Part shown: in pieces, positions 45,842 through 55,364 of the stretch
Numbering within the stretch: the stretch's first letter is position 1
How the letters are laid out: every line of letters begins with the position of its first letter
From: JBCBKL01 sp038521825
Lineage (GTDB): Bacteria > Pseudomonadota > Alphaproteobacteria > Rhodobacterales > Rhodobacteraceae
NCBI GenBank assembly: GCA_038521825.1
Contig: JBCBKL010000021.1
Coordinates: 1 to 64,000 of the forward strand
Length of the DNA stretch: 64,000 nt
Direction: 5' to 3'
The notes under the pieces: generated by a model
What the model was told of the DNA's origin: nothing
The model's database searches: none
Seen by the model: only the letters and a program-made list of their open reading frames with translations
Translations under genes and position numbers: made by a program

Positions 45842-48800
45842 CTAGTCCAGTTCGACCAGCAAATCCTTTGCATCGATCTGCCCGCCAGGCTGAACATGCA
45901 CCGCTTTGACGGTCGCATCCCGCTCGGCGTGAATGCCGGTCTCCATCTTCATCGCCTCGATGGTCAGCAAGAGATCACCCTCTTTAACCTGCGCACCCGC
46001 CTGTGCCGCAACCGTCGCAACAACGCCCGGCATCGGCGCGCCCACATGGGCCGTGTTACCGTCCTCGGCCTTGGGTCGCTGGGCCTTGCCTGCTGCGACG
46101 TTGCGGTTCGGGACGCGGATGACGCGCGGCTGTCCGTTGAGTTCGAAGAACACCCGCACCTCACCGTCCTCATGCGTCTCACCCACGGCCTGCAACCGGA
46201 TCTCAAGCGTCTTGCCCGGATCGATCTCGGCCGTGATCTCTTCGCTGGGTTCCATCCCGTAAAAGAACGTCTTTGTTGGAAGAGACCGAACCGGGCCATA
46301 GACTCTGTGACGGCCCATATAGTCGAGAAAGACCTTGGGATACATCAGATAGCCGCTCAGATCCTCGTCATCGACAACCTTGCCCTCCATCTGCGCTGAC
46401 ACGTCCGCGCGGGTCGCCTCCAGATCCACCGCTTCGAGATGCTTGCCCGGGCGCTCGGTGTTTTGCGCCTCGCCTTTCAGGATCTTGGCGGCGATGGCCG
46501 GCGGAAAACCGTCCGGCGGCTGGCCGAGGTTGCCGCGCATCATGTCGATGACGCTATCGGGAAAGGCAACGTCCTTGTCCGGATCCTCGACATCGGCCCG
46601 GGTCAATCCCTGGCTGACCATCATGAGGGCCATGTCGCCCACCACCTTGGATGATGGCGTGACCTTTACGATATCGCCAAACATATGGTTCACGTCCGCA
46701 TAGGTGCGGGCCACCTCGTGCCAGCGTTCTTCCAGACCCAACGAACGAGCCTGCGCCTTGAGGTTGGTGAATTGCCCCCCCGGCATTTCGTGCAGATAAA
46801 CCTCGGAAGAGGGGGCCTGCATCCCGGATTCGAAGGCGGCGTAGTGCTCGCGCACAGCCTCCCAATAATCGCTGATTTCCCGAACCGCGCTGATGTCGAG
46901 CTCGGTGTCGCGGTCGGTGTGGCGCAGGGCCTCGACGACAGAGCCCAGCGTTGCTTGGCTGGTGTTGCCCGAAAGCGCGTCCATCGCGCAGTCGACCGCA
47001 TCAACGCCAGCCTCGGCTGCGGCGAGGATCGTCGCAACAGCCACGCCTGCCGTGTCATGCGTGTGGAAGTGGATCGGCAGGCCGATCTCTTGCTTGAGCG
47101 CCCGGATCAGAACCTTGGCCGAAGCCGGCTTCAAAAGGCCCGCCATATCCTTGAGCCCCAGAACATGCGCGCCTGCATCCCGCAATTCCTGGCCCATGTT
47201 GACGTAGTATTTCAGGTCGTACTTCGCCCGGTCCGGGTTCAGGATGTCGCCGGTATAGCAAATCGTGCCTTCGCATATCTTGTTCTGCTCGACGACCGCA
47301 TCCATCGCGACGCGCATGTTTTCGACCCAGTTGAGGCTATCGAAGACCCGGAAAATGTCGATCCCGGTGGTCGCGGCGACCCGGACGAATTCCTGCACGA
47401 CGTTGTCGGGATAGTTGGTGTAGCCCACGCCGTTCGATCCGCGCAGCAACATCTGCGTCATCAGGTTCGGCATCCGTTCGCGCAGATCGCGCAGGCGTTG
47501 CCACGGGCATTCCTGAAGGAAACGATAGGCGACGTCAAAGGTCGCACCCCCCCAGCATTCCACGCTGAAAAGCTGCGGCAGATTGGCGGAATAGGCAGGC
47601 GCCACCTTGATCATGTCATACGACCGCATCCGCGTGGCCAACAGGGATTGGTGCCCGTCGCGCATTGTGGTGTCGGTGATCAAAAGCTCTGGGCGCGCCT
47701 TCATCCAGTCGGCTACGGCCTGCGGGCCCTTTTGTTCCAATAGGTTCCGCGTCCCCATCTGTGGCTCGCCGCGCTGAGCTGGGGGTTTGGGATCCTTCAG
47801 ATCGGCGGGCGGGCGCGGCCGTTCCTTGGTCTCCGGATGCCCGTTGACGGTAACATCTGCGATATAGGTCAGAACCTTCGTGCCCCGGTCCCGCCGCTTG
47901 GGAAAGACGAACAGGTCGGGCGTGTCGTCTATGAACTTGGTGGTGTATTCGTTCGACAGGAACGTCGGGTGCTTCAGCAGGTTTTCGACAAAGGCGATGT
48001 TGGTGCTGACGCCACGAATACGGAACTCACGCAGGGCGCGGTCCATCCGGGCGATGGCCATTTCAGGCGTCGGCGCCCATGCCGTCACCTTTTCCAAGAG
48101 CGAGTCGTAGTATCGCGTGATCACGGCGCCGGAATAGGCAGTGCCCCCGTCAAGGCGGATGCCCATGCCGGTGGCCCCCCGATAGGCCGTGATGCGGCCA
48201 TAATCAGGAATAAAGTTGTTCTGGGGGTCTTCCGTCGTGACCCGGGTCTGCAAGGCGTGACCATGCAGCGAGATGTCTCCCTGTCGGTCATAGCCTGTCG
48301 CTTCGGCGATGGTCTTGCCTTCGGCGATCAGGATCTGGGCGCGGACGATATCGATACCCGTCACCTCTTCGGTCACGGTGTGTTCGACCTGAACCCGGGG
48401 ATTGACCTCGATGAAGTAGAAGTTGCCGGATTCCATATCCATAAGGAACTCGACAGTGCCGGCGCATTCGTAATTGACGTGCTTGCAGATCTTGTAGCCG
48501 AGGTCGCAAATCTCGGCCCGTTGTTCTTCGGTCAGGTACGGGGCCGGGGCGCGTTCAACGACCTTTTGGTTGCGGCGCTGAACCGAACAGTCCCGTTCAA
48601 AAAGGTGGTACATCCCGCCATGCTTGTCGCCGAGGATCTGAACCTCGACGTGGCGCGCCCGCGTGATCATCTTTTCAAGGTAGCCCTCACCGTTGCCAAA
48701 GGCGGCCTCGGCCTCGCGTCGGCCTTCCAGCACCTTTTCTTCCAGTTCGTCCTCGCCGTGGATCGGGCGCATACCGCGGCCACCACCGCCCCACGACGCC

Positions 48801-49282
48801 TTGAGCATCAGCGGGTACCCGATCTCGGCCGCTTCCTTGCGGATCGCCTTCATGTCGTCGCCCAGCACTTCGGTCGCGGGGATCACGGGCACGCCGGCCT
48901 TGATCGCAACACGCCGCGCGCTGGCCTTGTCACCAAGGGCTCGCATCGTTTCCGCCTTGGGGCCGATAAAGGTGATGCCGACCTTTTCACAGGCCTCGAC
49001 CAGTTCTGGGTTCTCGGACAGCAGACCGTAACCGGGATGGATCGCATCCGCCCCGCTTTGGCGTGCCACGCGAATGATCTCGTCGACGCTGAGATATGCG
49101 GCGACCGGTCCCAGCCCTTCGCCGATCAGATAGGCTTCATCCGCCTTGAAGCGGTGGAGGCCCAGCTTGTCCTCTTCGGCAAAGACGGCGACGGTTTTCT
49201 TGCCCATCTCGTTCGCGGCCCGCATGATGCGGATCGCAATCTCGCCCCGGTTTGCAATGAGGATCTTGCTGAATTCGGTCAT
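45842..49282 (-). CDS. pyc: Pyruvate carboxylase
   Basis: Biotin enzyme carboxylating pyruvate to oxaloacetate for TCA-cycle refilling. It has 1,146 residues from MTEFSKILIANRGEIA; GGAAAGGA lies 9 bp upstream. Biotin carboxylase domain (LMLKASWGGGGRGMR, EVNPRVQVEHTVTEE), carboxyltransferase domain (TDTTMRDGHQSLLATR, GLKDMAGLLKP, HFHTHDTAGVAVA) and the C-terminal biotinyl domain with the biotin Lys in IEAMKMETGI. All three parts lie on one chain (alpha4 type). Confidence 0.97.
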   Translation of the reverse strand: MTEFSKILIANRGEIAIRIMRAANEMGKKTVAVFAEEDKLGLHRFKADEAYLIGEGLGPVAAYLSVDEIIRVARQSGADAIHPGYGLLSENPELVEACEKVGITFIGPKAETMRALGDKASARRVAIKAGVPVIPATEVLGDDMKAIRKEAAEIGYPLMLKASWGGGGRGMRPIHGEDELEEKVLEGRREAEAAFGNGEGYLEKMITRARHVEVQILGDKHGGMYHLFERDCSVQRRNQKVVERAPAPYLTEEQRAEICDLGYKICKHVNYECAGTVEFLMDMESGNFYFIEVNPRVQVEHTVTEEVTGIDIVRAQILIAEGKTIAEATGYDRQGDISLHGHALQTRVTTEDPQNNFIPDYGRITAYRGATGMGIRLDGGTAYSGAVITRYYDSLLEKVTAWAPTPEMAIARMDRALREFRIRGVSTNIAFVENLLKHPTFLSNEYTTKFIDDTPDLFVFPKRRDRGTKVLTYIADVTVNGHPETKERPRPPADLKDPKPPAQRGEPQMGTRNLLEQKGPQAVADWMKARPELLITDTTMRDGHQSLLATRMRSYDMIKVAPAYSANLPQLFSVECWGGATFDVAYRFLQECPWQRLRDLRERMPNLMTQMLLRGSNGVGYTNYPDNVVQEFVRVAATTGIDIFRVFDSLNWVENMRVAMDAVVEQNKICEGTICYTGDILNPDRAKYDLKYYVNMGQELRDAGAHVLGLKDMAGLLKPASAKVLIRALKQEIGLPIHFHTHDTAGVAVATILAAAEAGVDAVDCAMDALSGNTSQATLGSVVEALRHTDRDTELDISAVREISDYWEAVREHYAAFESGMQAPSSEVYLHEMPGGQFTNLKAQARSLGLEERWHEVARTYADVNHMFGDIVKVTPSSKVVGDMALMMVSQGLTRADVEDPDKDVAFPDSVIDMMRGNLGQPPDGFPPAIAAKILKGEAQNTERPGKHLEAVDLEATRADVSAQMEGKVVDDEDLSGYLMYPKVFLDYMGRHRVYGPVRSLPTKTFFYGMEPSEEITAEIDPGKTLEIRLQAVGETHEDGEVRVFFELNGQPRVIRVPNRNVAAGKAQRPKAEDGNTAHVGAPMPGVVATVAAQAGAQVKEGDLLLTIEAMKMETGIHAERDATVKAVHVQPGGQIDAKDLLVELD

Positions 49283-49410
49283 CGTGGCCATCCTTTCCGG
49301 AACGTCACTTTGCAGTTGCAGCAAGGTTTATGACGTTCTCGTGAAGGGGTAAACAACGTAATATTGGGTATCCGCCAGCCTTGGCCGGGCATTCCACCTG
49401 CCCTTCTTGT

Positions 49411-50550
49411 TCAATCCAGACGGATCGGTATGGGCAGATCGCGCAGCGTATGGGTGCCGAGTTGACCCATGTTGGCCTGCAGGTCTTTGGTCAGGATATC
49501 AACCAGATGGGCGGGTCCCTCGGCCCCAAGGGCGCCAAGCGCGAAATGCCAGGCGCGGCCCATCATCACGAAATCCGCCCCAAGCGCCAAGGCGCGTATG
49601 ATGTCCAGCCCGCCTTCGATCCCGCTGTCGAAGATGACAGGCAATTCGGTCGCGTCCCTGATGCGGGGCAGAGCGGCCGCGGTTCCCGGTGCCCCGTCGA
49701 ACTGTCGGCCCGCGTGGTTCGACACCCAGATGGCATCCACACCCATCGTGGTGAGGCGGGCCGCGTCGTCTGGCCGAGAGACGCCTTTCACGACGAACGT
49801 TCCGGACCAGGCGTGCCGCAGCCACGACACGTAATCCCAGTCGGGCGATGTCCGCAGCAGATATCCGACATGGGCGTTCGAGGGCAGGTTTTCCGTCATC
49901 CCGGTGCTGTATTTGTCGAGCATCCGCATCCGTGGCATTCCGTTTTGTGCCATACCCAGAGCCCAAGCTGGGCAGGTTGCGATCTGTGCCATCAGCCGCG
50001 GCGTGAGGCGTGGAGGATTGGTCAGGCCTGAGCGGGTCTGCCGCTCTCGCCGGGACGCCACGGGTACGTCGACGGTCAGCACCAGCGTCGAGAATCCCGC
50101 CGCCCGGGCCCGATCCAGCATATCGGTGCGGATCCCTTCGTCCCGGGGCGGGTACATCTGGAACCATCCGTGGTCGCCGACTGACCCGGCCAGATCCTCG
50201 GGTGCGGCAGTGGCTACGGTACTGAGGGTATAGGGGATACCTGCCTTGGCGGCGGCTTTGGCCAGCAGATGCTCGGCATTTGGCCATATCAGGCCCGACA
50301 TGCCGACGGGCGCAATCCCGAAGGGCAGCGGAAAGGTCTGGCCCAGAAGGGAAACGGAAAGGTCCGGCTCGAATTCGCCATGCAAGATCGATGGCATGAG
50401 GCCGACCTGATCGAGGGCGCTACGATTGCGGGCCTTGGTGGCTTCGACGCCGGTGCCGCTGTCGAGGTACTCCCAGACAAATTTCGGAATGCGCCGTTGC
50501 GCGCGCGCAGCAAGGTCGGCGATGGCCGGGAAATAGGTCGAACGATCCAT
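49411..50550 (-). CDS. lldD: FMN-dependent alpha-hydroxy acid dehydrogenase (L-lactate dehydrogenase type)
   Basis: TIM-barrel flavoenzyme of 379 residues that oxidises L-lactate or a related 2-hydroxy acid and feeds electrons to the respiratory chain. Motifs: FVWEYLDSGTGVEAT, FGIAPVGMSGLIWP, WFQMYPPRD, LVLTVDVPV, FVVKGVSRPDDA and the catalytic His/Arg in VSNHAGRQFDGAP. DSGIEGGLDIIRALALGADFVMMGR (split here) is the FMN phosphate site. The exact substrate (lactate, glycolate, mandelate) is not fixed by sequence. Confidence 0.9.
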   Translation of the reverse strand: MDRSTYFPAIADLAARAQRRIPKFVWEYLDSGTGVEATKARNRSALDQVGLMPSILHGEFEPDLSVSLLGQTFPLPFGIAPVGMSGLIWPNAEHLLAKAAAKAGIPYTLSTVATAAPEDLAGSVGDHGWFQMYPPRDEGIRTDMLDRARAAGFSTLVLTVDVPVASRRERQTRSGLTNPPRLTPRLMAQIATCPAWALGMAQNGMPRMRMLDKYSTGMTENLPSNAHVGYLLRTSPDWDYVSWLRHAWSGTFVVKGVSRPDDAARLTTMGVDAIWVSNHAGRQFDGAPGTAAALPRIRDATELPVIFDSGIEGGLDIIRALALGADFVMMGRAWHFALGALGAEGPAHLVDILTKDLQANMGQLGTHTLRDLPIPIRLD

Positions 50551-50577
50551 TGCCTCAGCCAGACCGGGAAATCCGGT

Positions 50578-50868
50578 CTAGGTGCAGAGCGAAATGATCA
50601 GTTCTATGTAATACATCCATGAGCCGTGGAACTTGATGGCAAGCGCGACCAGGGTCGTCAAGAGGAGAGCTGATGCCGCCAAGGTCCTGAGCCAACGCCC
50701 ATCGTTGGGGCGGTAGGCCCCCACGACACGCTCGCGCAGCGGGCAGGTGGGGTCTTTGGTCGCCGGCCCGATGACGACAGAGCGCGCCAACGACCCTATT
50801 GTCTGGCGGCCCGTTAATGCCATGCGGGCCATGTCGGCCGTGCCGCGATGTGTGATCGTCGTGCTCAT
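50578..50868 (-). CDS. Small membrane protein, hypothetical
   Basis: Open frame of 96 residues beginning MSTTITHRGTADMARMALTG, with a Ser/Thr/Arg-rich cytoplasmic part (DPTCPLRERVVGAYRPNDGR) and one C-terminal hydrophobic helix (LAASALLLTTLVALAIKF), then a short aromatic end. It lies 27 bp before lldD in the same direction and may be cotranscribed with it. Not recognised. Confidence 0.5.
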   Translation of the reverse strand: MSTTITHRGTADMARMALTGRQTIGSLARSVVIGPATKDPTCPLRERVVGAYRPNDGRWLRTLAASALLLTTLVALAIKFHGSWMYYIELIISLCT

Positions 50869-51168
50869 ACCTTTTACCCTGTCGTTAACCATCTGACACC
50901 TTCATCTTGACCCTGATTCTTGGCGGCTTTGTGACCTGCGTTAACTACGTCGTGGTTGAAATCTGCTAATTTTTTGTCAACGCGGATGGAATGAGCGAAT
51001 TCGGGCCAATTGAACCGGCACGTTGGTTGATGGATCGCTACCGAGGCGTTGCAGCAGCACAGCGGATGTCCGGTTGCGCTGCGGACGGGGCCAGAGGCAA
51101 ACCTGACGCGTGAGAACATCCCACGAACACGGCTTTTCCTTCAGGCCGCTTCGGGCTAAGTTCCCGGC
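50869..51168. other. Intergenic region before uvrD, nothing firm seen
   Basis: Exactly 300 bp between a minus-strand small gene and uvrD. It contains GTTAACC at 50884-50890 and GTTAAC at 50939, but no paired site or hairpin. Open frames are antisense-like and Cys/His-rich without family resemblance. Confidence 0.5.
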
Positions 51169-53514
51169 ATGAGCAGCTACGATGAAACCGACGCGTTCGA
51201 AGGCGCATCATTGTCGGCCCGGGCGATGGCCGCCCGCCCGACGCCTTACCTCGACGGATTGAACCCGGCGCAGCGGGAAGCGGTCGAACAGCTCGACGGC
51301 CCGGTCCTGATGCTGGCGGGTGCGGGGACGGGCAAGACCCGGGCGCTGACTGCCCGGATCGTTCACCTGCTCAACACCGGGCGGGCGCGACCCAACGAAA
51401 TTCTTGCCGTGACGTTTACGAACAAGGCAGCGCGCGAGATGAAGAATCGCGTTGGGCAGATGCTGGGTCATGCAGTCGAGGGGATGCCATGGCTCGGCAC
51501 CTTCCACGCCATTTGCGTGAAACTGCTGCGCCGTCATGCCGAACTTGCGGGGCTCAAATCAAACTTCACCATACTTGATACGGACGACCAGCTGCGCCTG
51601 CTCAAACAACTCATCGTCGCGGCTGGCGTCGATGAAAAGCGTTGGCCCGCGCGGCAGCTCTCGTCGATCATCGACGGCTGGAAGAACCGGGCCCTCACGC
51701 CCGACAAGGTACCAGCGGCGGATGCGGGGGCCTATAACCACAAGGGCCCCGAGCTTTACGCTCAGTATCAGGCCCGGCTGAAAGAGCTGAACGCCTGCGA
51801 TTTCGGCGATTTGCTGTTGCACATGGTGACGATCTTTCAGACCCATCCGGACGTGCTGGAACAGTATCAGCGCTGGTTCGCCTTCATCCTCGTCGACGAG
51901 TATCAGGACACCAACGTGGCCCAATATCTGTGGCTGCGGTTGCTGGCGCAGGGGCACAAGAACATCTGCTGCGTCGGTGACGACGACCAGTCAATCTATG
52001 GCTGGCGGGGTGCCGAGGTCGGCAACATCCTGCGGTTCGAAACTGATTTTCCGGGCGCGCATGTGGTCCGGCTGGAACAGAATTACCGCTCGACCCCCCA
52101 TATCCTGGGTGCTGCGTCCGGTGTGATTGCCGGCAATCAGGGGCGGCTGGGCAAGACGCTCTGGACCGACAAGAACGACGGCGAAAAGATCCGCCTGATC
52201 GGCCATTGGGATGGCGAGGAAGAGGCGCGGTGGATCGGCGAAGAGGTCGAATCGGCCCAAAGCGGTACACGCGGCGTGCGCCCCATGACGCTGGATGAGA
52301 TGGCGATCCTTGTGCGGGCCTCACACCAGATGCGGGCGTTCGAAGACCGTTTCCTGACCATCGGCCTGCCGTACCGGGTCATCGGCGGCCCCCGCTTTTA
52401 CGAGCGGATGGAGATCCGGGACGCCATGGCCTATTTCCGCGTCGTGGTTTCGCCCGACGACGATCTGGCGTTCGAACGCATCGTCAACACGCCGAAACGC
52501 GGCTTGGGTGACAAGGCGCAGCAGACGATCCAGGTGGCGGCGCGGGCAAATGGTGTCAGCCTGGTCGAGGGTGCGCGGCTCGCCGTTGAACAGGGTCTCA
52601 TCAAGGGCAAGGGCGGCAACGAACTGCGGCAGCTCGTCGACGGGATCGACCGCTGGGGGCGGTTGGTCGGTGCGAAGGATTTGAACCACCTGGAACTGGC
52701 TGAGCAGATCCTTGACGAAAGCGGCTACACCGCGATGTGGCAGAACGACAAGACGCCCGAAGCGCCGGGCCGCCTTGAAAACCTCAAGGAACTGGTCAAG
52801 GCGCTGGAACAGTTTGAGAATCTGACCGGCTTTTTGGAACATGTCAGCCTGATCATGGACAATGAAACCGATGATGGCGGGGCGAAGGTCAGCATCATGA
52901 CGCTGCACGCAGCCAAGGGTCTCGAATTCCCGATGGTCTTTCTGCCAGGCTGGGAAGACGGGCTTTTCCCCTCGCAGCGGGCCATGGACGAAGAGGGGAT
53001 CAAGGGGCTCGAGGAGGAGCGGCGGCTGGCCTATGTCGGCATCACCCGGGCCGAGGAGGTCTGCACCATCTCATTCGCTGCCAACCGGCGCATCTTTGGT
53101 CAATGGCAATCGTCGATGGCATCGCGGTTTATCGACGAATTGCCTGAGGATCATGTGGACGTGCTGACCCCGCCCGGCCTTTACGGTGGCGGCTATGGGG
53201 CCGTTGGAATGGGCACGTCGCGACTCGATCAGGCGGCGGCTGAGGCCAACGTCTACAACTCGCCCGGATGGCGACGTTTGCAGGCGCGCGCCGGAGAGCG
53301 GCCCATGAGCCAGCCGCGTGAAGCCAAGAATGCGGTTATCGATCTGGATGCGATTTCGGCCTTTACCGTCGGCGAGCGGGTTTTTCACCAAAAGTTCGGC
53401 TATGGCGCGATCATCGGAATCGAGGGCGACAAGCTGGAGATCGCGTTCGAGAAGGCCGGAACTAAGAAAGTCGTGTCGCGCTTTGTCTCCGGCTGCGACG
53501 ACATTCCGTTCTAG
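51169..53514 (+). CDS. uvrD: DNA helicase II (UvrD/PcrA)
   Basis: Superfamily 1A 3'-5' helicase for excision repair and recombination control, 781 residues. Motifs: LNPAQREAVEQLDGPVLMLA (Q motif, split), AGAGTGKTRALTARI (Walker A), VDEYQDTNVAQ (Walker B), DDDQSIYGWRGAEV, LEQNYRST, TLHAAKGLEFPMVFLPG and AYVGITRAEE. The C-terminal ~60 residues carry a Tudor-like SH3 segment (GERVFHQKFGYGAIIGIEG) that binds RNA polymerase in PcrA/UvrD. Confidence 0.97.
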   Translation: MSSYDETDAFEGASLSARAMAARPTPYLDGLNPAQREAVEQLDGPVLMLAGAGTGKTRALTARIVHLLNTGRARPNEILAVTFTNKAAREMKNRVGQMLGHAVEGMPWLGTFHAICVKLLRRHAELAGLKSNFTILDTDDQLRLLKQLIVAAGVDEKRWPARQLSSIIDGWKNRALTPDKVPAADAGAYNHKGPELYAQYQARLKELNACDFGDLLLHMVTIFQTHPDVLEQYQRWFAFILVDEYQDTNVAQYLWLRLLAQGHKNICCVGDDDQSIYGWRGAEVGNILRFETDFPGAHVVRLEQNYRSTPHILGAASGVIAGNQGRLGKTLWTDKNDGEKIRLIGHWDGEEEARWIGEEVESAQSGTRGVRPMTLDEMAILVRASHQMRAFEDRFLTIGLPYRVIGGPRFYERMEIRDAMAYFRVVVSPDDDLAFERIVNTPKRGLGDKAQQTIQVAARANGVSLVEGARLAVEQGLIKGKGGNELRQLVDGIDRWGRLVGAKDLNHLELAEQILDESGYTAMWQNDKTPEAPGRLENLKELVKALEQFENLTGFLEHVSLIMDNETDDGGAKVSIMTLHAAKGLEFPMVFLPGWEDGLFPSQRAMDEEGIKGLEEERRLAYVGITRAEEVCTISFAANRRIFGQWQSSMASRFIDELPEDHVDVLTPPGLYGGGYGAVGMGTSRLDQAAAEANVYNSPGWRRLQARAGERPMSQPREAKNAVIDLDAISAFTVGERVFHQKFGYGAIIGIEGDKLEIAFEKAGTKKVVSRFVSGCDDIPF

Positions 53515-53610
53515 AGAGAAATAGATTTCCGCTTTGGGCCGGTCGGACGACGCTCCTGCTGCGCAGATCGCCCCGCCCACCGTCCCTTAAATGGGCGTCA
53601 TTTTCCCCTG

Positions 53611-53794
53611 CCGCAAAAAAGAAAACGGCGACACCCAGGGAGGAGGAGGGTGCCGCCGCTTCTTTCACCGACCTGGACCAGGGAGGAGGAGGGCCAGGTT
53701 CGGCATTCGGTTTGGGAAAAATGCGGCGACACCCAGGGAGGAGGAGGGTGCCGCCGCCAATCACAGATACCTCAGGGAGGAGGAGAGAGGCATC
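53611..53794 (-). ncRNA. Array of four CCUCCUCCC-loop hairpins (CcsR / cuckoo-type sRNAs)
   Basis: Downstream of the DUF1127 gene on its strand, four stem-loops present the same unpaired CTCCTCCTCCCT: hairpins at 53766-53794, 53724-53756, 53671-53699 and 53626-53658. The second and fourth are identical over about 33 bases (stem GGCGGCACCC/GGGTGTCGCC). The last is followed by TTTTCTTTTTT and so also acts as terminator. In Rhodobacter sphaeroides the stress-induced CcsR1-4 RNAs, with CCUCCUCCC loops, follow a DUF1127 gene (RSP_6037/CcaF1) in exactly this way, and are processed from the shared transcript. As those RNAs have two stem-loops each, this array probably represents two units. The loop equals the anti-Shine-Dalgarno sequence of 16S rRNA. 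Confidence 0.9.
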
Positions 53795-53809
53795 TGATCC
53801 CGTTGTTAC

Positions 53810-54043
53810 TCAGCCGTTCGCGGCTTTCTGTGCGGCCTCAAGCGCCACGCCTTTCAGCATGGACCGGCTCAGGCCGAGATCTGCGAGTTCCCGATCGTCG
53901 AGCCGACGCAATTCGTGCAGCGTTTCGCGGTAGATCCGACGTTCAGCGTGTTTGTGTGCCGCCGCTTCCAGCAGGGAGGCGCCATATGCAAGGATGCGCT
54001 CAACCAGATCGGTGCGGTGCGAAATTCCAGTGGTGTAGGCCAT
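53810..54043 (-). CDS. DUF1127 protein, CcaF1-like
   Basis: Basic protein of 77 residues starting MAYTTGISHRTDLVERILAY. The C-terminal DUF1127 segment reads IYRETLHELRRLDDRELADLGLSRSMLKGVALEAAQ (split at RELADLG), with the typical Arg-rich helix. It stands directly upstream of four CCUCCUCCC-loop hairpins. In Rhodobacter the equivalent protein CcaF1 binds RNA and affects maturation and stability of its cotranscribed sRNAs. A stress-sigma promoter would be expected upstream (54044-54180), but I cannot make out a convincing consensus. Confidence 0.88.
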   Translation of the reverse strand: MAYTTGISHRTDLVERILAYGASLLEAAAHKHAERRIYRETLHELRRLDDRELADLGLSRSMLKGVALEAAQKAANG

Positions 54044-54276
54044 GATGACGTTGCCTCGCGCTCGTTATATTGTTTACAGGCGCTAACATAAGCCAATGCT
54101 GCAGCTGCACAATGAAAAGATCGGCAATGCTGCTATGCAGCAAATGCATGAGCGAACGGCCTTGAAACTGTGCAACTTTTTCCCGCCATGGTAGAGAATG
54201 CTGACCATCTGGTCGTTAATCATTTTGACCATATGTAATGAAGGCTGATTCACGCGAAATGGAAGGATATGCGCGC

Positions 54277-55344
54277 ATGAAACCGCTTAGGGAAGATGTG
54301 ATCGAGGCCTTGTCCCGCGTTGCCCTGCCGGATGGCGGTACGCTGGTTTCAAAGGATCTGGTCCGAGCCCTGACGGTTGAGGACGGTGCTGTGCGCTTTG
54401 TGATCGAAGCGCCCGACCCTGACGCCGCCAAGAAGATGGAAGCGGTGCGTGCCGTGGCCGAGGAGGCTGTGAGACAGGTGTCGGGGGTCGTGTCGGCCCA
54501 GGTGGCGCTGACCGCACATGGACCTGTGAAAAAGGCCCCGCCCAGTCTCAAGATCGGCGGGCATCCCAAGCCGCAGGCGGGGCCGGCCAAACCCGCCGGG
54601 GTTGACCGCATACTGGCCATCGGGTCGGGCAAGGGGGGCGTCGGCAAGTCGACCGTTGCCTCGAACCTCGCCGTTGCCCTGGCCAAGGCCGGGCGGAAGG
54701 TGGGATTGCTGGATGCTGACATTTACGGCCCGTCCCAGCCGCGCATGATGGGTGTCAACAAGCGCCCGGCAAGCCCCGATGGCAAGACGATCATCCCGCT
54801 TCACGCCCATGGGGTGACGCTGATGTCCATCGGTTTCATGCTTGACGAGGCCAAGGCCGTCGTCTGGCGCGGCCCGATGCTGATGGGCGCGCTGCAACAG
54901 ATGCTGGGGCAGGTGGCCTGGGGTGAACTGGATGTGCTGCTGGTCGATCTGCCGCCCGGAACGGGTGACGTGCAGCTTACATTATGCACCAAGTCGGAGC
55001 TGACAGGCGCCATTGTCGTCAGCACCCCGCAGGATGTGGCCCTGCTTGATGCGCGTAAGGCGCTGGACATGTTTGCAACCCTCAAGACCCCTGTGTTGGG
55101 GCTGATCGAGAACATGAGCCTGTTTCACTGCCCGCAATGCGGGTTCGAGGCGCATATCTTTGGCCATGGCGGCGTCGCGGCGGAGGCCGAGAAAATTGGC
55201 GTTCCTCTGCTCGGCGCATTGCCGATCGACCTCGAAACCCGGCTGGCGGGCGACAGCGGTACGCCTGTTGCGCTTGGGGACGGACCGATGGCAGAGGCTT
55301 ACGACCGTATTGCGGCGGGCCTTGTGAAGGGGGGCATAGCCTGA
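54277..55344 (+). CDS. mrp: Mrp/ApbC iron-sulfur carrier ATPase
   Basis: P-loop scaffold that carries 4Fe-4S clusters to apoproteins. It has 355 residues from the ATG at 54277, which has AAGGA 9 bp upstream; earlier ATGs at 54238 and 54259 lack a site. N-terminal MIP18-like domain (LREDVIEALSRVALPDGG), deviant Walker A GSGKGGVGKSTVASNLA, LLDADIYGPSQPRMMG, DVLLVDLPPGTGDVQLTL and the cluster-binding CPQCG in MSLFHCPQCGF. Divergent from the DUF1127 gene. Confidence 0.95.
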   Translation: MKPLREDVIEALSRVALPDGGTLVSKDLVRALTVEDGAVRFVIEAPDPDAAKKMEAVRAVAEEAVRQVSGVVSAQVALTAHGPVKKAPPSLKIGGHPKPQAGPAKPAGVDRILAIGSGKGGVGKSTVASNLAVALAKAGRKVGLLDADIYGPSQPRMMGVNKRPASPDGKTIIPLHAHGVTLMSIGFMLDEAKAVVWRGPMLMGALQQMLGQVAWGELDVLLVDLPPGTGDVQLTLCTKSELTGAIVVSTPQDVALLDARKALDMFATLKTPVLGLIENMSLFHCPQCGFEAHIFGHGGVAAEAEKIGVPLLGALPIDLETRLAGDSGTPVALGDGPMAEAYDRIAAGLVKGGIA

Positions 55345-55364
55345 GCTGCGGCCAGAGCATCCCA

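Noticed and set aside
47837..49333. 498-codon open frame antisense to pyruvate carboxylase
   Set aside because: Same reason: a mirror of the codon pattern of pyc without recognisable domains.
50884..50891. TTAACCAT-like sequence as a CtrA site
   Set aside because: Only a half site, too close to the start of the small minus-strand gene, and no partner half at the expected spacing.
50874..51119. Minus-strand Cys/His-rich frame of 81 codons before uvrD
   Set aside because: No family resemblance, no ribosome binding site, overlaps the likely promoter region.
53626..53794. CRISPR-like or tandem repeat array downstream of uvrD
   Set aside because: Repeats are stem-loops with a constant loop and differing stems and spacing, and the last has a T-run. 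They fit CcsR/cuckoo RNAs, not CRISPR repeats and spacers.
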